64,000 bases of DNA. Origin: Buchnera aphidicola (Formosaphis micheliae). Its GTDB lineage: Bacteria > Pseudomonadota > Gammaproteobacteria > Enterobacterales > Enterobacteriaceae. Location: contig NZ_CP135047.1 in the NCBI RefSeq assembly GCF_039403185.1, positions 372,001 to 436,000 of the forward strand. Direction: 5' to 3'. This document shows positions 55,118 to 64,000 of this stretch, in pieces. The number at the start of each line of letters is the position of its first letter. Within the stretch, counting starts at the first letter, position 1. Both the position numbers and the translations under genes were made by a program. The notes below the pieces were generated by a model that was given only the letters and a program-made list of their open reading frames with translations, had not been told where the DNA came from and did not search any database.

Positions 55118-58100
55118 ATGTTTTTAATATACCAATCTCATAGATTTGATGTGTTAATACGCCAAGCATGTAAAATTATGAAAGATAGTCCTTTGGCAGA
55201 TCCTTTTAAAAAAGAAATTTTTTTAGTAAAAAATAAAGAAACAATAAAATGGATTAAAATACTGATAGCCGATAAATTAAAAATTTCCGCAAATATCGAA
55301 TTTATTGACATACATAATTTTATAAATAAATTGCTTTTAAACATTATACCACAAAATACTTCTCCAATCATATATCATCAATCTAAAATGATTTGGAAAA
55401 TTATGACTATTATAGAAAAAGAAAAAACAAAAAACTTAATAATAAACAAAAATAATTCTTTACTAAAAAAATTTCAATTTGCATCTTACATAGCTGACTT
55501 ATTTGATCAATACTTAATTTATCGCCCAGATTGGATATATAATTGGGAAATAGACAAAAATAATTTAATCTATAATACAAATGAAATATGGCAAAAAAAA
55601 TTATGGAAAAAATTAATCACATCTAACAAAAAAAATCATAAAAAATTTAATTTTTCTCATCACTATAATTTTATCTTACAAAAAATAGAAGAAATTAATT
55701 TTACATATTCACTGATTTCAAATCGTTTTTTTGTATGTGATATATCGTACATTCCTATATCTTATATACAAATTTTATATTCTCTAAGTAAAAAATATAA
55801 AACTTATTTATTAATGACTACCCCATATACAAATTATAAATTTTTTAAAAAAAATTCCATTCAACCAACAAAAAATAAATTTAACAAATACTCTAAAAAA
55901 CTGTTTTATGATATTTACGAACAATTTCATAAATTACAACAATTACATACAATTAATCCAATTCTTTTATCATGTGGAATATGGGGATATGAATATATTT
56001 CTATGTTGTTAACAAAAGAAAACAAATATATTAATTGTGATACTCCAATAAAAAATGATAACTTATTACAAACAATACAAAAAAATATTCTCAAAAATAA
56101 AAACGTACCTAACGAAAAAAAAATATTATCATCTAAAGATCAATCCATTTCAATACATATTTGCAATAATATACAAAGAGAAGTAGAAATATTACATAAC
56201 AATTTATTACATACATTAAATAATGATACTACAATATTCCCAAAAGATATTATTATAAAATCCTTTAAATTAAATACTTATATTCCTTTTATTAACAATG
56301 TTTTTAATTCTCATACTGCAGATCATTATATTCCTTTTGTAATATTTAATGAATTATCTGATACAGACAATGAAATACTATTTATTTTTTCTAAATTACT
56401 AAATTTAGAAAAAAACAGATTTTCAAATAAAGAAATATTTATTTTTTTACAATGTTCACTATTAAGAAATAAATTTGATATTCAAGCTAAAGAAGTTCCT
56501 ATACTATTCAAAATAATTTATAACTCAGGTATTAGATGGGGACTAAATAAAAAACATCTAAATGAACTATTATTACCTAACAATATAACATGTACTTGGG
56601 AACATGGTATCCAAAAAATTATGTTAAATTATGCAACAAATAATAAAAATACAAATTTTAATAAAATTAATTTATATAATATCAATAATACATTATACAC
56701 TGAATTAATATGTAAAATGTTAAAGTTCATAGAGACACTGCAAAAATGGAAAAAAAAACTATCCCAACCTAAATCTCTTAAATCTTGGTTACCTATATGC
56801 AATAAAATGATCAATGATTTTTTTGATAGTGATAAAAGTAATGATAATGTATTAAATGACGTTCAACAAAAATGGACAAAAATAATCAATAATGGAATAA
56901 AATGTAATTATAAAAAAAAAATTTCTATCGCTATAATACGTATTATGTTACTTTCAAAAAAAATTAAAAAAAATAATAATTTTAGTAAAATATTTTCTGG
57001 TCCTGTTATTTTTTCTCAATTTAATACCTTTCTAACTATTCCTTTTAAAGTTGTATACATCTTAGGTTGTAATCATGACCAATTTCCTAAACAACAAATA
57101 TTCAACCAAATTAACTTAATGCAATCTCATCCAAGAGTATGTGACCCAAACTCTCAATATAAAAACAAATTTTTATTTTTAGAAACATTACTTTCAGTAA
57201 AAAAATATTTATATATTAGCTATATTGGCAATTCTATTCAAAACCAAAAAAAATTTTATCCTTCTATCATATTAGAAGAATTAACTCGATATATTAATGA
57301 TAATTTTTGTTTAAAAAATAAAAAAACATTACATATTAAAAACATAAAACATGATGTTATTTCACATTTAATTACATTACACACAAATACAATAATCGAT
57401 AAACAAAATTATATTAAAAATAATTCATACAAACAAAATTTTTATTCAGAATGGATTAAAATATATTGTAATGAAAAAAAAATCAATTCTAAAAAAAATA
57501 AAAATTTAACTGTAATTATAAACAAAGAAATAAATTTTAATAATATACTATTTTTCTGGAAAAATCCTATTTATTATTTTTTTAATAATCGTTTAAACAT
57601 TCAATTTGAATCATCAGTATTAGAATCAACTGAACAATTTACACCAAATAACTTAGATTGCTACAAAATAAGATTATATCTACTAAATTATAATTCACCA
57701 TTTTCTAATAAAAATGATATATTTAAACATCTTGTACAAATAGGAATATTATCTAATAATAATTTTGACTATGTATACTTCGAAAAACAACTCAATAAAA
57801 TTATTACTTTAAAAAATAAAATGTCAACAATAGATCAATCATTAATGATTAAACAAAAATTTAACTTTAAAATAAAAAATTATTACTTATACGGAAATTT
57901 AAACAACATTTACAATAATAAATTATTAGATGTAAAACCTAAAATACTCCATATACACGACGGCTTGTTATTTTGGTTAAAACATTTATTATATTGTTAC
58001 CTAGGAGGAAATCAATCAAGTAAAATATTAGGATTAAATAATAGTGCATGGAATTTCATACCTTTAGATAAAAATACTGCATATATGTACCTAGAAAAAT

Positions 58101-58396
58101 ATATATCTGGATATATACAAGGATCAAAAAAACCTATTTTATTAATTAAATCAGGTATGAATTGGATAAAAATAGTTTATGATAAAAACCATCAGAAAAT
58201 TAGTACAAATAATATGATGAACGATCAAGGATATAAAACGTTGCTTAATACATGGAACGGTAATTTATATTTATCTGGAGAAAAAAATGATCCATATATT
58301 AAAAAAATTATTCCAATATTAAATCAAGAAACTATTGATATTATACTAAAAACTTCGAAAAAATGGTTATTACCTATGTTAAAAACACAATGTTAA
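55118..58396 (+). CDS. recC: Exonuclease V subunit RecC
   Basis: Scaffold and Chi-recognition subunit of RecBCD, with inactivated helicase and nuclease folds. It has 1092 residues (E. coli 1122). Sequence is strongly diverged with many Lys, Asn and Ile, but the N-terminal part (LIYQSHRFDVLI, DLFDQYLIYRPDWI), the middle (FSQFNTFLTIPFKVVYILG, FPKQ) and the C-terminal LGLNNSAWNF-type region follow the family. It is 49 bases before recB; ptrA, which separates them in E. coli, is absent. Confidence 0.95.
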   Translation: MFLIYQSHRFDVLIRQACKIMKDSPLADPFKKEIFLVKNKETIKWIKILIADKLKISANIEFIDIHNFINKLLLNIIPQNTSPIIYHQSKMIWKIMTIIEKEKTKNLIINKNNSLLKKFQFASYIADLFDQYLIYRPDWIYNWEIDKNNLIYNTNEIWQKKLWKKLITSNKKNHKKFNFSHHYNFILQKIEEINFTYSLISNRFFVCDISYIPISYIQILYSLSKKYKTYLLMTTPYTNYKFFKKNSIQPTKNKFNKYSKKLFYDIYEQFHKLQQLHTINPILLSCGIWGYEYISMLLTKENKYINCDTPIKNDNLLQTIQKNILKNKNVPNEKKILSSKDQSISIHICNNIQREVEILHNNLLHTLNNDTTIFPKDIIIKSFKLNTYIPFINNVFNSHTADHYIPFVIFNELSDTDNEILFIFSKLLNLEKNRFSNKEIFIFLQCSLLRNKFDIQAKEVPILFKIIYNSGIRWGLNKKHLNELLLPNNITCTWEHGIQKIMLNYATNNKNTNFNKINLYNINNTLYTELICKMLKFIETLQKWKKKLSQPKSLKSWLPICNKMINDFFDSDKSNDNVLNDVQQKWTKIINNGIKCNYKKKISIAIIRIMLLSKKIKKNNNFSKIFSGPVIFSQFNTFLTIPFKVVYILGCNHDQFPKQQIFNQINLMQSHPRVCDPNSQYKNKFLFLETLLSVKKYLYISYIGNSIQNQKKFYPSIILEELTRYINDNFCLKNKKTLHIKNIKHDVISHLITLHTNTIIDKQNYIKNNSYKQNFYSEWIKIYCNEKKINSKKNKNLTVIINKEINFNNILFFWKNPIYYFFNNRLNIQFESSVLESTEQFTPNNLDCYKIRLYLLNYNSPFSNKNDIFKHLVQIGILSNNNFDYVYFEKQLNKIITLKNKMSTIDQSLMIKQKFNFKIKNYYLYGNLNNIYNNKLLDVKPKILHIHDGLLFWLKHLLYCYLGGNQSSKILGLNNSAWNFIPLDKNTAYMYLEKYISGYIQGSKKPILLIKSGMNWIKIVYDKNHQKISTNNMMNDQGYKTLLNTWNGNLYLSGEKNDPYIKKIIPILNQETIDIILKTSKKWLLPMLKTQC

Positions 58397-58444
58397 TTAC
58401 TGTTTATTTATTAACTTAAAAAATATATTAAATAAAAACGTACT

Positions 58445-61400
58445 ATGAAAAAAAAAATAGATGTATTTAATGTACCTTTAACAGGAACAAAAATAATTGA
58501 AGCTTCAGCCGGTACAGGAAAAACCTTTACTATCATTATATTATATTTAAGATTATTACTTGGTATTAATAACAAAATGAAATGTTTTTCTGTAACAGAA
58601 ATTTTAATTGTTACATTTACAAATACTATGAAAGAAGAACTAATTACACGTATTAAAAAAAACATTTATTATTTAAGAATTGCTTGTATACAAAAAAAAA
58701 CTGACAATCCAATATTTAATGAAATTATTTCTCATATTACTAATTTAAATCATGCAATAATACTATTATTTAAAGCAGAACATCAAATTAATGAAGCTTC
58801 TATTTTCACTATTCATAGTTTTTGTTTAAATACATTACAAACAAATCAATACCAATCTGATATAATTTTAAAAAAAAATATTTTAGACAATATATATCCC
58901 CTATACTACCAAGCTACATGTGATTTTTGGAGAACACAACAATTATCATTAACTAAAAACATTTCAGAAATAATTTTACAATATTGGAAAAATCCAGAAT
59001 CATTATTAAAAAACGTTTTACCTATAATAAAAATGTCTCCAGTAATTATTAAACCTAAATTTAAAAAAACAATAACTATTACAAAATATCATCAACAATT
59101 ATTAAATAATATTAATTCTTTTAAAAAAAAATGGTTATCTTTTAATAAAAAAATTATATATTTAATTAATAATCAAAAAAATAACAAACATATTTATAGT
59201 AAAAATAATATGTTAAGATGGATTAATAAAATTACAATATGGGCTAACGAAAATACATATAATTACTATATTCCAAAAGAACTAAATTATTTTACAACAA
59301 GTAATGTATATAAAAATACGTTATCATCTGAAACAATATCACATGATATTTTTAAATATATAGAAATATTTTTAACAATGAAATTTTCTCTTAAAGAAAT
59401 ATTTTTATCTACAGCTATAAAAAAAATTAATTACTTAATAAAGAAAGAGAAAAAAAAAATAGAATGTTTAGAATTCGATGATTTATTAATTTATTTCCTC
59501 AATTATTTCAAAAAATATAAATTATTTAAAACGTTACATAAACGATATCCTATAACCATCATAGATGAATGCCAAGATATTAATGTATATCAATATAAAA
59601 TATTTAAAAAAATATACTGCGCTCAAAAAGAATATCTTTTAATATATATAGGTGATCCAAAGCAATCTATTTATACTTTTCGTGGTTCTAGTATTTTTAC
59701 TTATTTTTTTATAAAATCAAAGATTAAAGAACATTATTACCTCGATACCAATTGGCGTGCATCATATGATATGAATAACAGTATCAATATACTTTTTTCA
59801 AAAATGAAAAATCCCTTTTGTTTATCTCCTATTACTTTTAAACCAACTAAATCTCCTAAAAAAAATATAAACCTTAAACTAATAATAAAAAAAATTTGTC
59901 AGCCAGCATTACGAATTCTAATAAATACAAAAAAAAATATTACTATTAATGATTATCAACAATGGATAGCAAAAGAATGTGCATCATCTATATTATATTG
60001 GTTATCAATTAGTAAACAAGGAGATGCTTTAATTAAAAAAAATAATTTAATTACACCACTAAAAGCTGAAGATATTACTATTTTAGTAAGAAATAAAAAC
60101 GAAGCAAAAATTATAAAAAAATCTCTAGACGAAGTAAATATAAACTCCACATATTGTTCTAATAATAATAATATTTATAAAACTACTGTAGCAAAAGAAT
60201 TATTATACATTTTTCAATCTATTTTAGAACCAAACAATGAAAAATTGTTAAAAAGAGCAATGATTACTAATCTTTTAAACTATAACATATATGATATTGA
60301 TAATTTACATAAAAAATATCAGTTTTGGTCCGAATTAATAGATCAATTTAATAAATACAAAATAATCTGGAATGAAAAAGGTATCTATAGCATGATACGT
60401 GCTTTATTAGCTGATTATTATTACAATTATCAAAATATAACCAACAGTCATATTAAAAATAATACCATAACAAATATTATATATATATCTGAACTGCTAC
60501 AAAACAAATCTAGATTTATTTCTAGTAAACATATATTAATTTTTTGGTTTAAAAATAAAATATTTGATCCTATTGCATTATCTCAAAAAAACTATATTCC
60601 ACAAAATAACTATAATAATTGTATTAATATTGTTACATTTCATAAATCAAAAGGACTAGAATATAATATAACTTGGATTCCTTTTTCTATCTATTTTCCA
60701 AAATCTCAGTTAAATATATATCATAGTAAAAACGTATTAAGTACTATTATTGATTTTAGTATTAATCAAAAAAATTTTAACCAATCTAAAAAAGAAATGT
60801 TATCTGAAGAGATCAGATTAATATACGTGGCATTAACTAGATCAATTATACACTGTAGTATAGGTATAGCACCTGTACTTAAAAAATATACTACAGAAAC
60901 TAAAAATAGTAATAATTGTAATGACTTACATCTCAGTGCATTAGGATATATTCTACAATCAGGACATAAATACAATATAGAAAAATTTATTAACGAAATA
61001 AAAAAAATGAGTTATGTACAATATATTGACGTAATATATAATACTTTAAATCATCATACCAAAAAAAAATATCAACAAAACATAACTAAAGATATATATT
61101 ATCTTTATTTAAATAGAAAAATACAAAACTATTGGTGTATTGCTAGTTATACAACATTAAAAAATATTGACAATTTAAATAAAGAACAAAATATTATACA
61201 AAATAAAATATCAATTACAAAAAATATACAATTATATCATACAAAATATGATGTATATCATTTTCCAAAAGGCATGAAATATGGAACTTTCTTACATAAA
61301 ATACTAAAACTACATAACTTCAAAAAAACAATAAATATCCAATGGTTAATCAATGAACTTGAGCAAATTAATTTAAGTAAAAAATGGTCTCCCATGTTAC

Positions 61401-61948
61401 AAAATTGGATAACTGAAATTAGTCACATATTTTTTATGAAAAATGAAATTAATTTATATAATTTACCATTAAATCAACAAATAAAAGAATTAGAATTTTA
61501 TTTATCTATAAGTAATATAGTCACTGACGTTCAAATAAACAAATTATTTAAATATTATCATCATTCTAGCTACAATATATCTACTCCACTATCTTTTAAT
61601 AAGATAACAGGCATGTTAACAGGCTCAATTGATTTTATTTTTTATTGGAAAAAAAAATATTATATTATAGACTATAAAACAAATTGGTTAGGAAATTCTG
61701 TAGATGACTATAATCAAAAAAAAATAAAAATGAATATAATACAAAATAGATATGACTTACAATATCAACTATATAGTTTAGCACTGCATAGATATCTTCA
61801 GCATAGAATAAAAAATTACCAATTTAAACTACATTTTGGAGGAGTATTTATTTGGTTTTTGCGCGCAATACATCATCAAACTAACGGAATTTTTTATACT
61901 CTTCCTCAAAAAGAATTAATTGAAAAATTACATCAAACGTTTAATTAA
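58445..61948 (+). CDS. recB: Exonuclease V subunit RecB
   Basis: 3'-5' helicase and sole nuclease of RecBCD. It has 1167 residues (E. coli 1180). Walker A EASAGTGKT is at 19-27, IVTFTNTMKEEL near 58, the helicase DECQD near 375 and GDPKQSIYTFRG near 404, then VALTRS. The nuclease domain keeps Asp1063 (GSIDF) and IIDYKTNW with Asp1076 and Lys1078, so both activities appear intact. Despite the poly(A)-rich sequence this 3.5-kb frame is unbroken, which implies selection. Confidence 0.97.
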   Translation: MKKKIDVFNVPLTGTKIIEASAGTGKTFTIIILYLRLLLGINNKMKCFSVTEILIVTFTNTMKEELITRIKKNIYYLRIACIQKKTDNPIFNEIISHITNLNHAIILLFKAEHQINEASIFTIHSFCLNTLQTNQYQSDIILKKNILDNIYPLYYQATCDFWRTQQLSLTKNISEIILQYWKNPESLLKNVLPIIKMSPVIIKPKFKKTITITKYHQQLLNNINSFKKKWLSFNKKIIYLINNQKNNKHIYSKNNMLRWINKITIWANENTYNYYIPKELNYFTTSNVYKNTLSSETISHDIFKYIEIFLTMKFSLKEIFLSTAIKKINYLIKKEKKKIECLEFDDLLIYFLNYFKKYKLFKTLHKRYPITIIDECQDINVYQYKIFKKIYCAQKEYLLIYIGDPKQSIYTFRGSSIFTYFFIKSKIKEHYYLDTNWRASYDMNNSINILFSKMKNPFCLSPITFKPTKSPKKNINLKLIIKKICQPALRILINTKKNITINDYQQWIAKECASSILYWLSISKQGDALIKKNNLITPLKAEDITILVRNKNEAKIIKKSLDEVNINSTYCSNNNNIYKTTVAKELLYIFQSILEPNNEKLLKRAMITNLLNYNIYDIDNLHKKYQFWSELIDQFNKYKIIWNEKGIYSMIRALLADYYYNYQNITNSHIKNNTITNIIYISELLQNKSRFISSKHILIFWFKNKIFDPIALSQKNYIPQNNYNNCINIVTFHKSKGLEYNITWIPFSIYFPKSQLNIYHSKNVLSTIIDFSINQKNFNQSKKEMLSEEIRLIYVALTRSIIHCSIGIAPVLKKYTTETKNSNNCNDLHLSALGYILQSGHKYNIEKFINEIKKMSYVQYIDVIYNTLNHHTKKKYQQNITKDIYYLYLNRKIQNYWCIASYTTLKNIDNLNKEQNIIQNKISITKNIQLYHTKYDVYHFPKGMKYGTFLHKILKLHNFKKTINIQWLINELEQINLSKKWSPMLQNWITEISHIFFMKNEINLYNLPLNQQIKELEFYLSISNIVTDVQINKLFKYYHHSSYNISTPLSFNKITGMLTGSIDFIFYWKKKYYIIDYKTNWLGNSVDDYNQKKIKMNIIQNRYDLQYQLYSLALHRYLQHRIKNYQFKLHFGGVFIWFLRAIHHQTNGIFYTLPQKELIEKLHQTFN

Positions 61949-61968
61949 AAATAATTAGAGATATTTCT

Positions 61969-63809
61969 ATGTATATCATTACTTTACTAAAACAAGCCAT
62001 AAAAAAAAAAATTATCCATCCCATTGATTTTTATTTTGCTATTAATATCGTAACTACAAAAGAACCAGAAATAATTTTAGCAGCAGTGTGCATAAGTTAT
62101 ACTACCAGGTTTGGTAATATTTGTTTACCTATATCACATATAGAAAAAAAAAAGTTTTTCCTAAAAACAATATATTATTTATCGATAAATTATGGAATAC
62201 AGTTGGAAATCCTAGTGATTGGGAAAAAACATTACTAAATAGTGCAATAGTCAGTAACAATTCATATTCATCCCCTCTAATTATATCAGAACATAATTTA
62301 TATCTGAATTATCTATGGAAAGCTCAAAAAACAGTAAGCTCTTTTATTATATGTAATAAAAAAGAATATATTGACTTAAAATTATCAAAAAAAATATTAC
62401 AGTCATTATTACATAAGAAAGATGATATAGATCAAAAAATAGCCATCGCTTTATCAATGATTTGGAAAATTATTTTTATTATAGGAGGTCCAGGAACAGG
62501 AAAAACAACTACAGTAGCTAAAATATTACTAGCATGTATTCGTATATTAAATCAAAAAGTTAACATACAATTAGCAGCACCAACAGGAAAAGCAGCTAAT
62601 AAATTAACAACATCGTTACAAAAAAGTATAAAGAATATACCATTAAATGAATTAGAAAAAAATATTATTAAAAAATTACATGCTGTTACACTACATCGAC
62701 TATTAGGTATAAAAAAAAATAGTAACAAACCATTTTTTAATGAGAATAATTTATTAAATATAAATATATTAATAATAGATGAAGCATCAATGATTAGTTT
62801 AACATTAATGGAACAACTAATTAAATCTTGTCCAAAACAAATTAAAATTATTTTTTTAGGTGATATTAATCAACTACCTTCAATTGAACCAGGATGCGTA
62901 CTAAAAGATACATATTATTATTATAAACATGCATATAGTCATGATATAGCAAATTTACTACATAAAATTACTGGAGAAAAAATACAAAAAACAAAAAAAA
63001 ATAATTTTTCCACTATCAGTGATAGTATTTGTATATTAAATAAAAATTATCGATTTGATGTCAATTCAGATCTTCAACAATTGTCTATCGATTTAATTTT
63101 AGATAAAAAACAAGTCATAGAAAAAATATTAAATAACCAATATAAAAATATTTTCTATTATGACATAAGTCATAAAAAAAATTATTATTCTATGATAAAA
63201 CAAATTATAATAGAATATTCTAAATATTTAACAAACATAAAAAACAATCATTGTTTATATAATATAATAAAAAAATTTAATAAATATCGTGTTTTATGTG
63301 CAATTAGAAATGGAATATACGGTGTAAAAGAATTAAATTTACGTTTAGAAATTCAAATGAAAAATTTAAATCTTATTAAAAATATATACTATATTAACAA
63401 TGATATGTGGTATGAAGGAAAACCAATAATTATTACCGAAAATAACAACTCTCTTGAATTACTTAACGGAGATATTGGAATTACTCTTTTTGATTATAAA
63501 AAGAGATTAAAAATATTTTTTATAAGAAATGAAAACTTAACAAAATCAATTCCTATTAATTTAATTACTACATATGAAACTGCATGGATTATGACAATTC
63601 ACAAGTCTCAAGGTTCTGAATTTTCACATACAGTATTAATTCTACCAAATAAAAAATATGAAATATTAACTCATGAACTATTATATACAGGAATAACTAG
63701 AGCTCGTAAAAAACTAACAATATATGCTAACTACTCATGTTTAAAAGAAACAATTCAAAGAAATTGTACAAGATACAGTAATCTATACAAAAATAATATA
63801 TCTAATTAA
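61969..63809 (+). CDS. recD: Exonuclease V subunit RecD, poly(A) frameshift near the N-terminus
   Basis: 5'-3' helicase of RecBCD. The N-terminal piece from ATG 61969 (ALLKQAIKKK-like start, HPIDFYFAINIV) runs to A10 at 62144-62153; one extra A joins it to the long frame that carries the helicase: GGPGTGKTTTVAK, APTGKAA, IIDEASM, GDINQLPSIE, TIHKSQGSEF and TGITRARKKL. The full span is about 613 codons (E. coli 608). The long frame's first codon (TTG 62121) has no ribosome site and no homology before the tract, so it is not a real start. recD begins 20 bases after recB in one operon. Without slippage RecD would be lost. Confidence 0.92.
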
Positions 63810-63970
63810 AACATAGAAAATATAAAATCTATTTTTTTAAATTTAAATAATAAATTATTTTTATGATTTACTAAATAAAATAACTATTTTTAATAATTAA
63901 TAACTATAAATTTATATTTTTTATTAAAAAAATAAATATAAAATATATTAAATAAATATTATCCAATTTA

Positions 63971-64000
63971 TGGTTGCGGGAGCCGGATTTGAACCGACGA
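63971..64000 (-). tRNA. tRNA-fMet, 3' part, cut by the window end
   Basis: On the minus strand the segment reads the T arm (GTCGG TTCAAAT CCGGC) and acceptor TCCCGCAA followed by an encoded CCA at 63973-63971. This matches the 3' end of E. coli initiator tRNA. It is the only tRNA here with a genomic CCA. The 5' part lies beyond the window. Confidence 0.85.

Noticed and set aside
62121-62160. TTG at 62121 as an independent recD start
   Set aside because: No ribosome site, no homology before the A10 tract, and the true N-terminus with family homology lies in the other frame from 61969.

Overview
The window is a chromosomal segment of Buchnera aphidicola, the obligate nutritional endosymbiont of aphids, or of a very close relative. 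The DNA is extremely A+T-rich, by eye about four fifths. Almost every protein aligns over its full length with an Enterobacteriaceae housekeeping protein. Spacers are long and degenerate, and no phage, insertion sequence, CRISPR array or other mobile DNA is visible. The gene order (obgE, rplM-rpsI, pheA, ffh, the rpsP operon, tldD, aroQ, rluD, alaS-csrA, Ser/Arg tRNAs, gshA, rpiA, Gln/Leu/Met tRNAs, glnS, pyrG-eno, mutS, polA, typA, prfB-lysS-lysA, lgt-thyA, miaB-ybeY-corC, leuS-holA, asd, pgk-fbaA-mscS, recC-recB-recD) is the Buchnera arrangement as I know it. Lysine genes (asd, lysA) and aromatic genes (aroQ, pheA) fit a nutritional role. The aphid host cannot be named from this window.

Layout. 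1-7.6 kb: ribosome biogenesis and translation (obgE, rpsI, rplM, ffh, rpsP-rimM-trmD-rplS) plus pheA. 7.7-14.4 kb: tldD, aroQ, rluD, alaS, csrA. 14.5-19 kb: two tRNA clusters around gshA, fau and rpiA. 19.3-24.2 kb: glnS, pyrG, eno. 24.2-31 kb: two gene deserts around a broken mutS, then a split polA and engB. 31.6-41.3 kb: typA, gmk, ygfZ, prfB-lysS-lysA, lgt, thyA. 41.4-48.8 kb: miaB, ybeY, corC, leuS, holA, tusA. 49-55 kb: asd, yhgN, pgk, fbaA, mscS. 55.1-63.8 kb: the RecBCD genes. The window ends inside an initiator tRNA gene.

The most striking pattern is a set of reading-frame breaks. Six genes (pheA, rluD, mutS, polA, lgt, recD) carry nine frameshifts. Eight lie at A-runs of 7 to 11 bases on the coding strand; the polA break lies in an overlap holding an A8 and an A5. 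Full-length homology continues on both sides of each break. Several pieces have no start codon of their own and appear only when the sequence is read through the tract: the first 25 or so codons of rluD, about 150 codons of mutS and the first 50 codons of lgt. This matches the known rescue of frameshifted endosymbiont genes by RNA polymerase slippage on poly(A), although homopolymer sequencing error must first be excluded.

Fidelity functions are eroded as well. mutS, which normally corrects homopolymer slippage, is broken by that kind of mutation. The 3'-5' exonuclease motifs of Pol I are gone, and the leucyl-tRNA synthetase editing pocket is degenerate. Control elements are also lost: PheA lacks both phenylalanine-binding motifs, and prfB lacks its autoregulatory frameshift site. 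Several genes end in long perfect hairpins that probably act as terminators, many without the usual U-tract.
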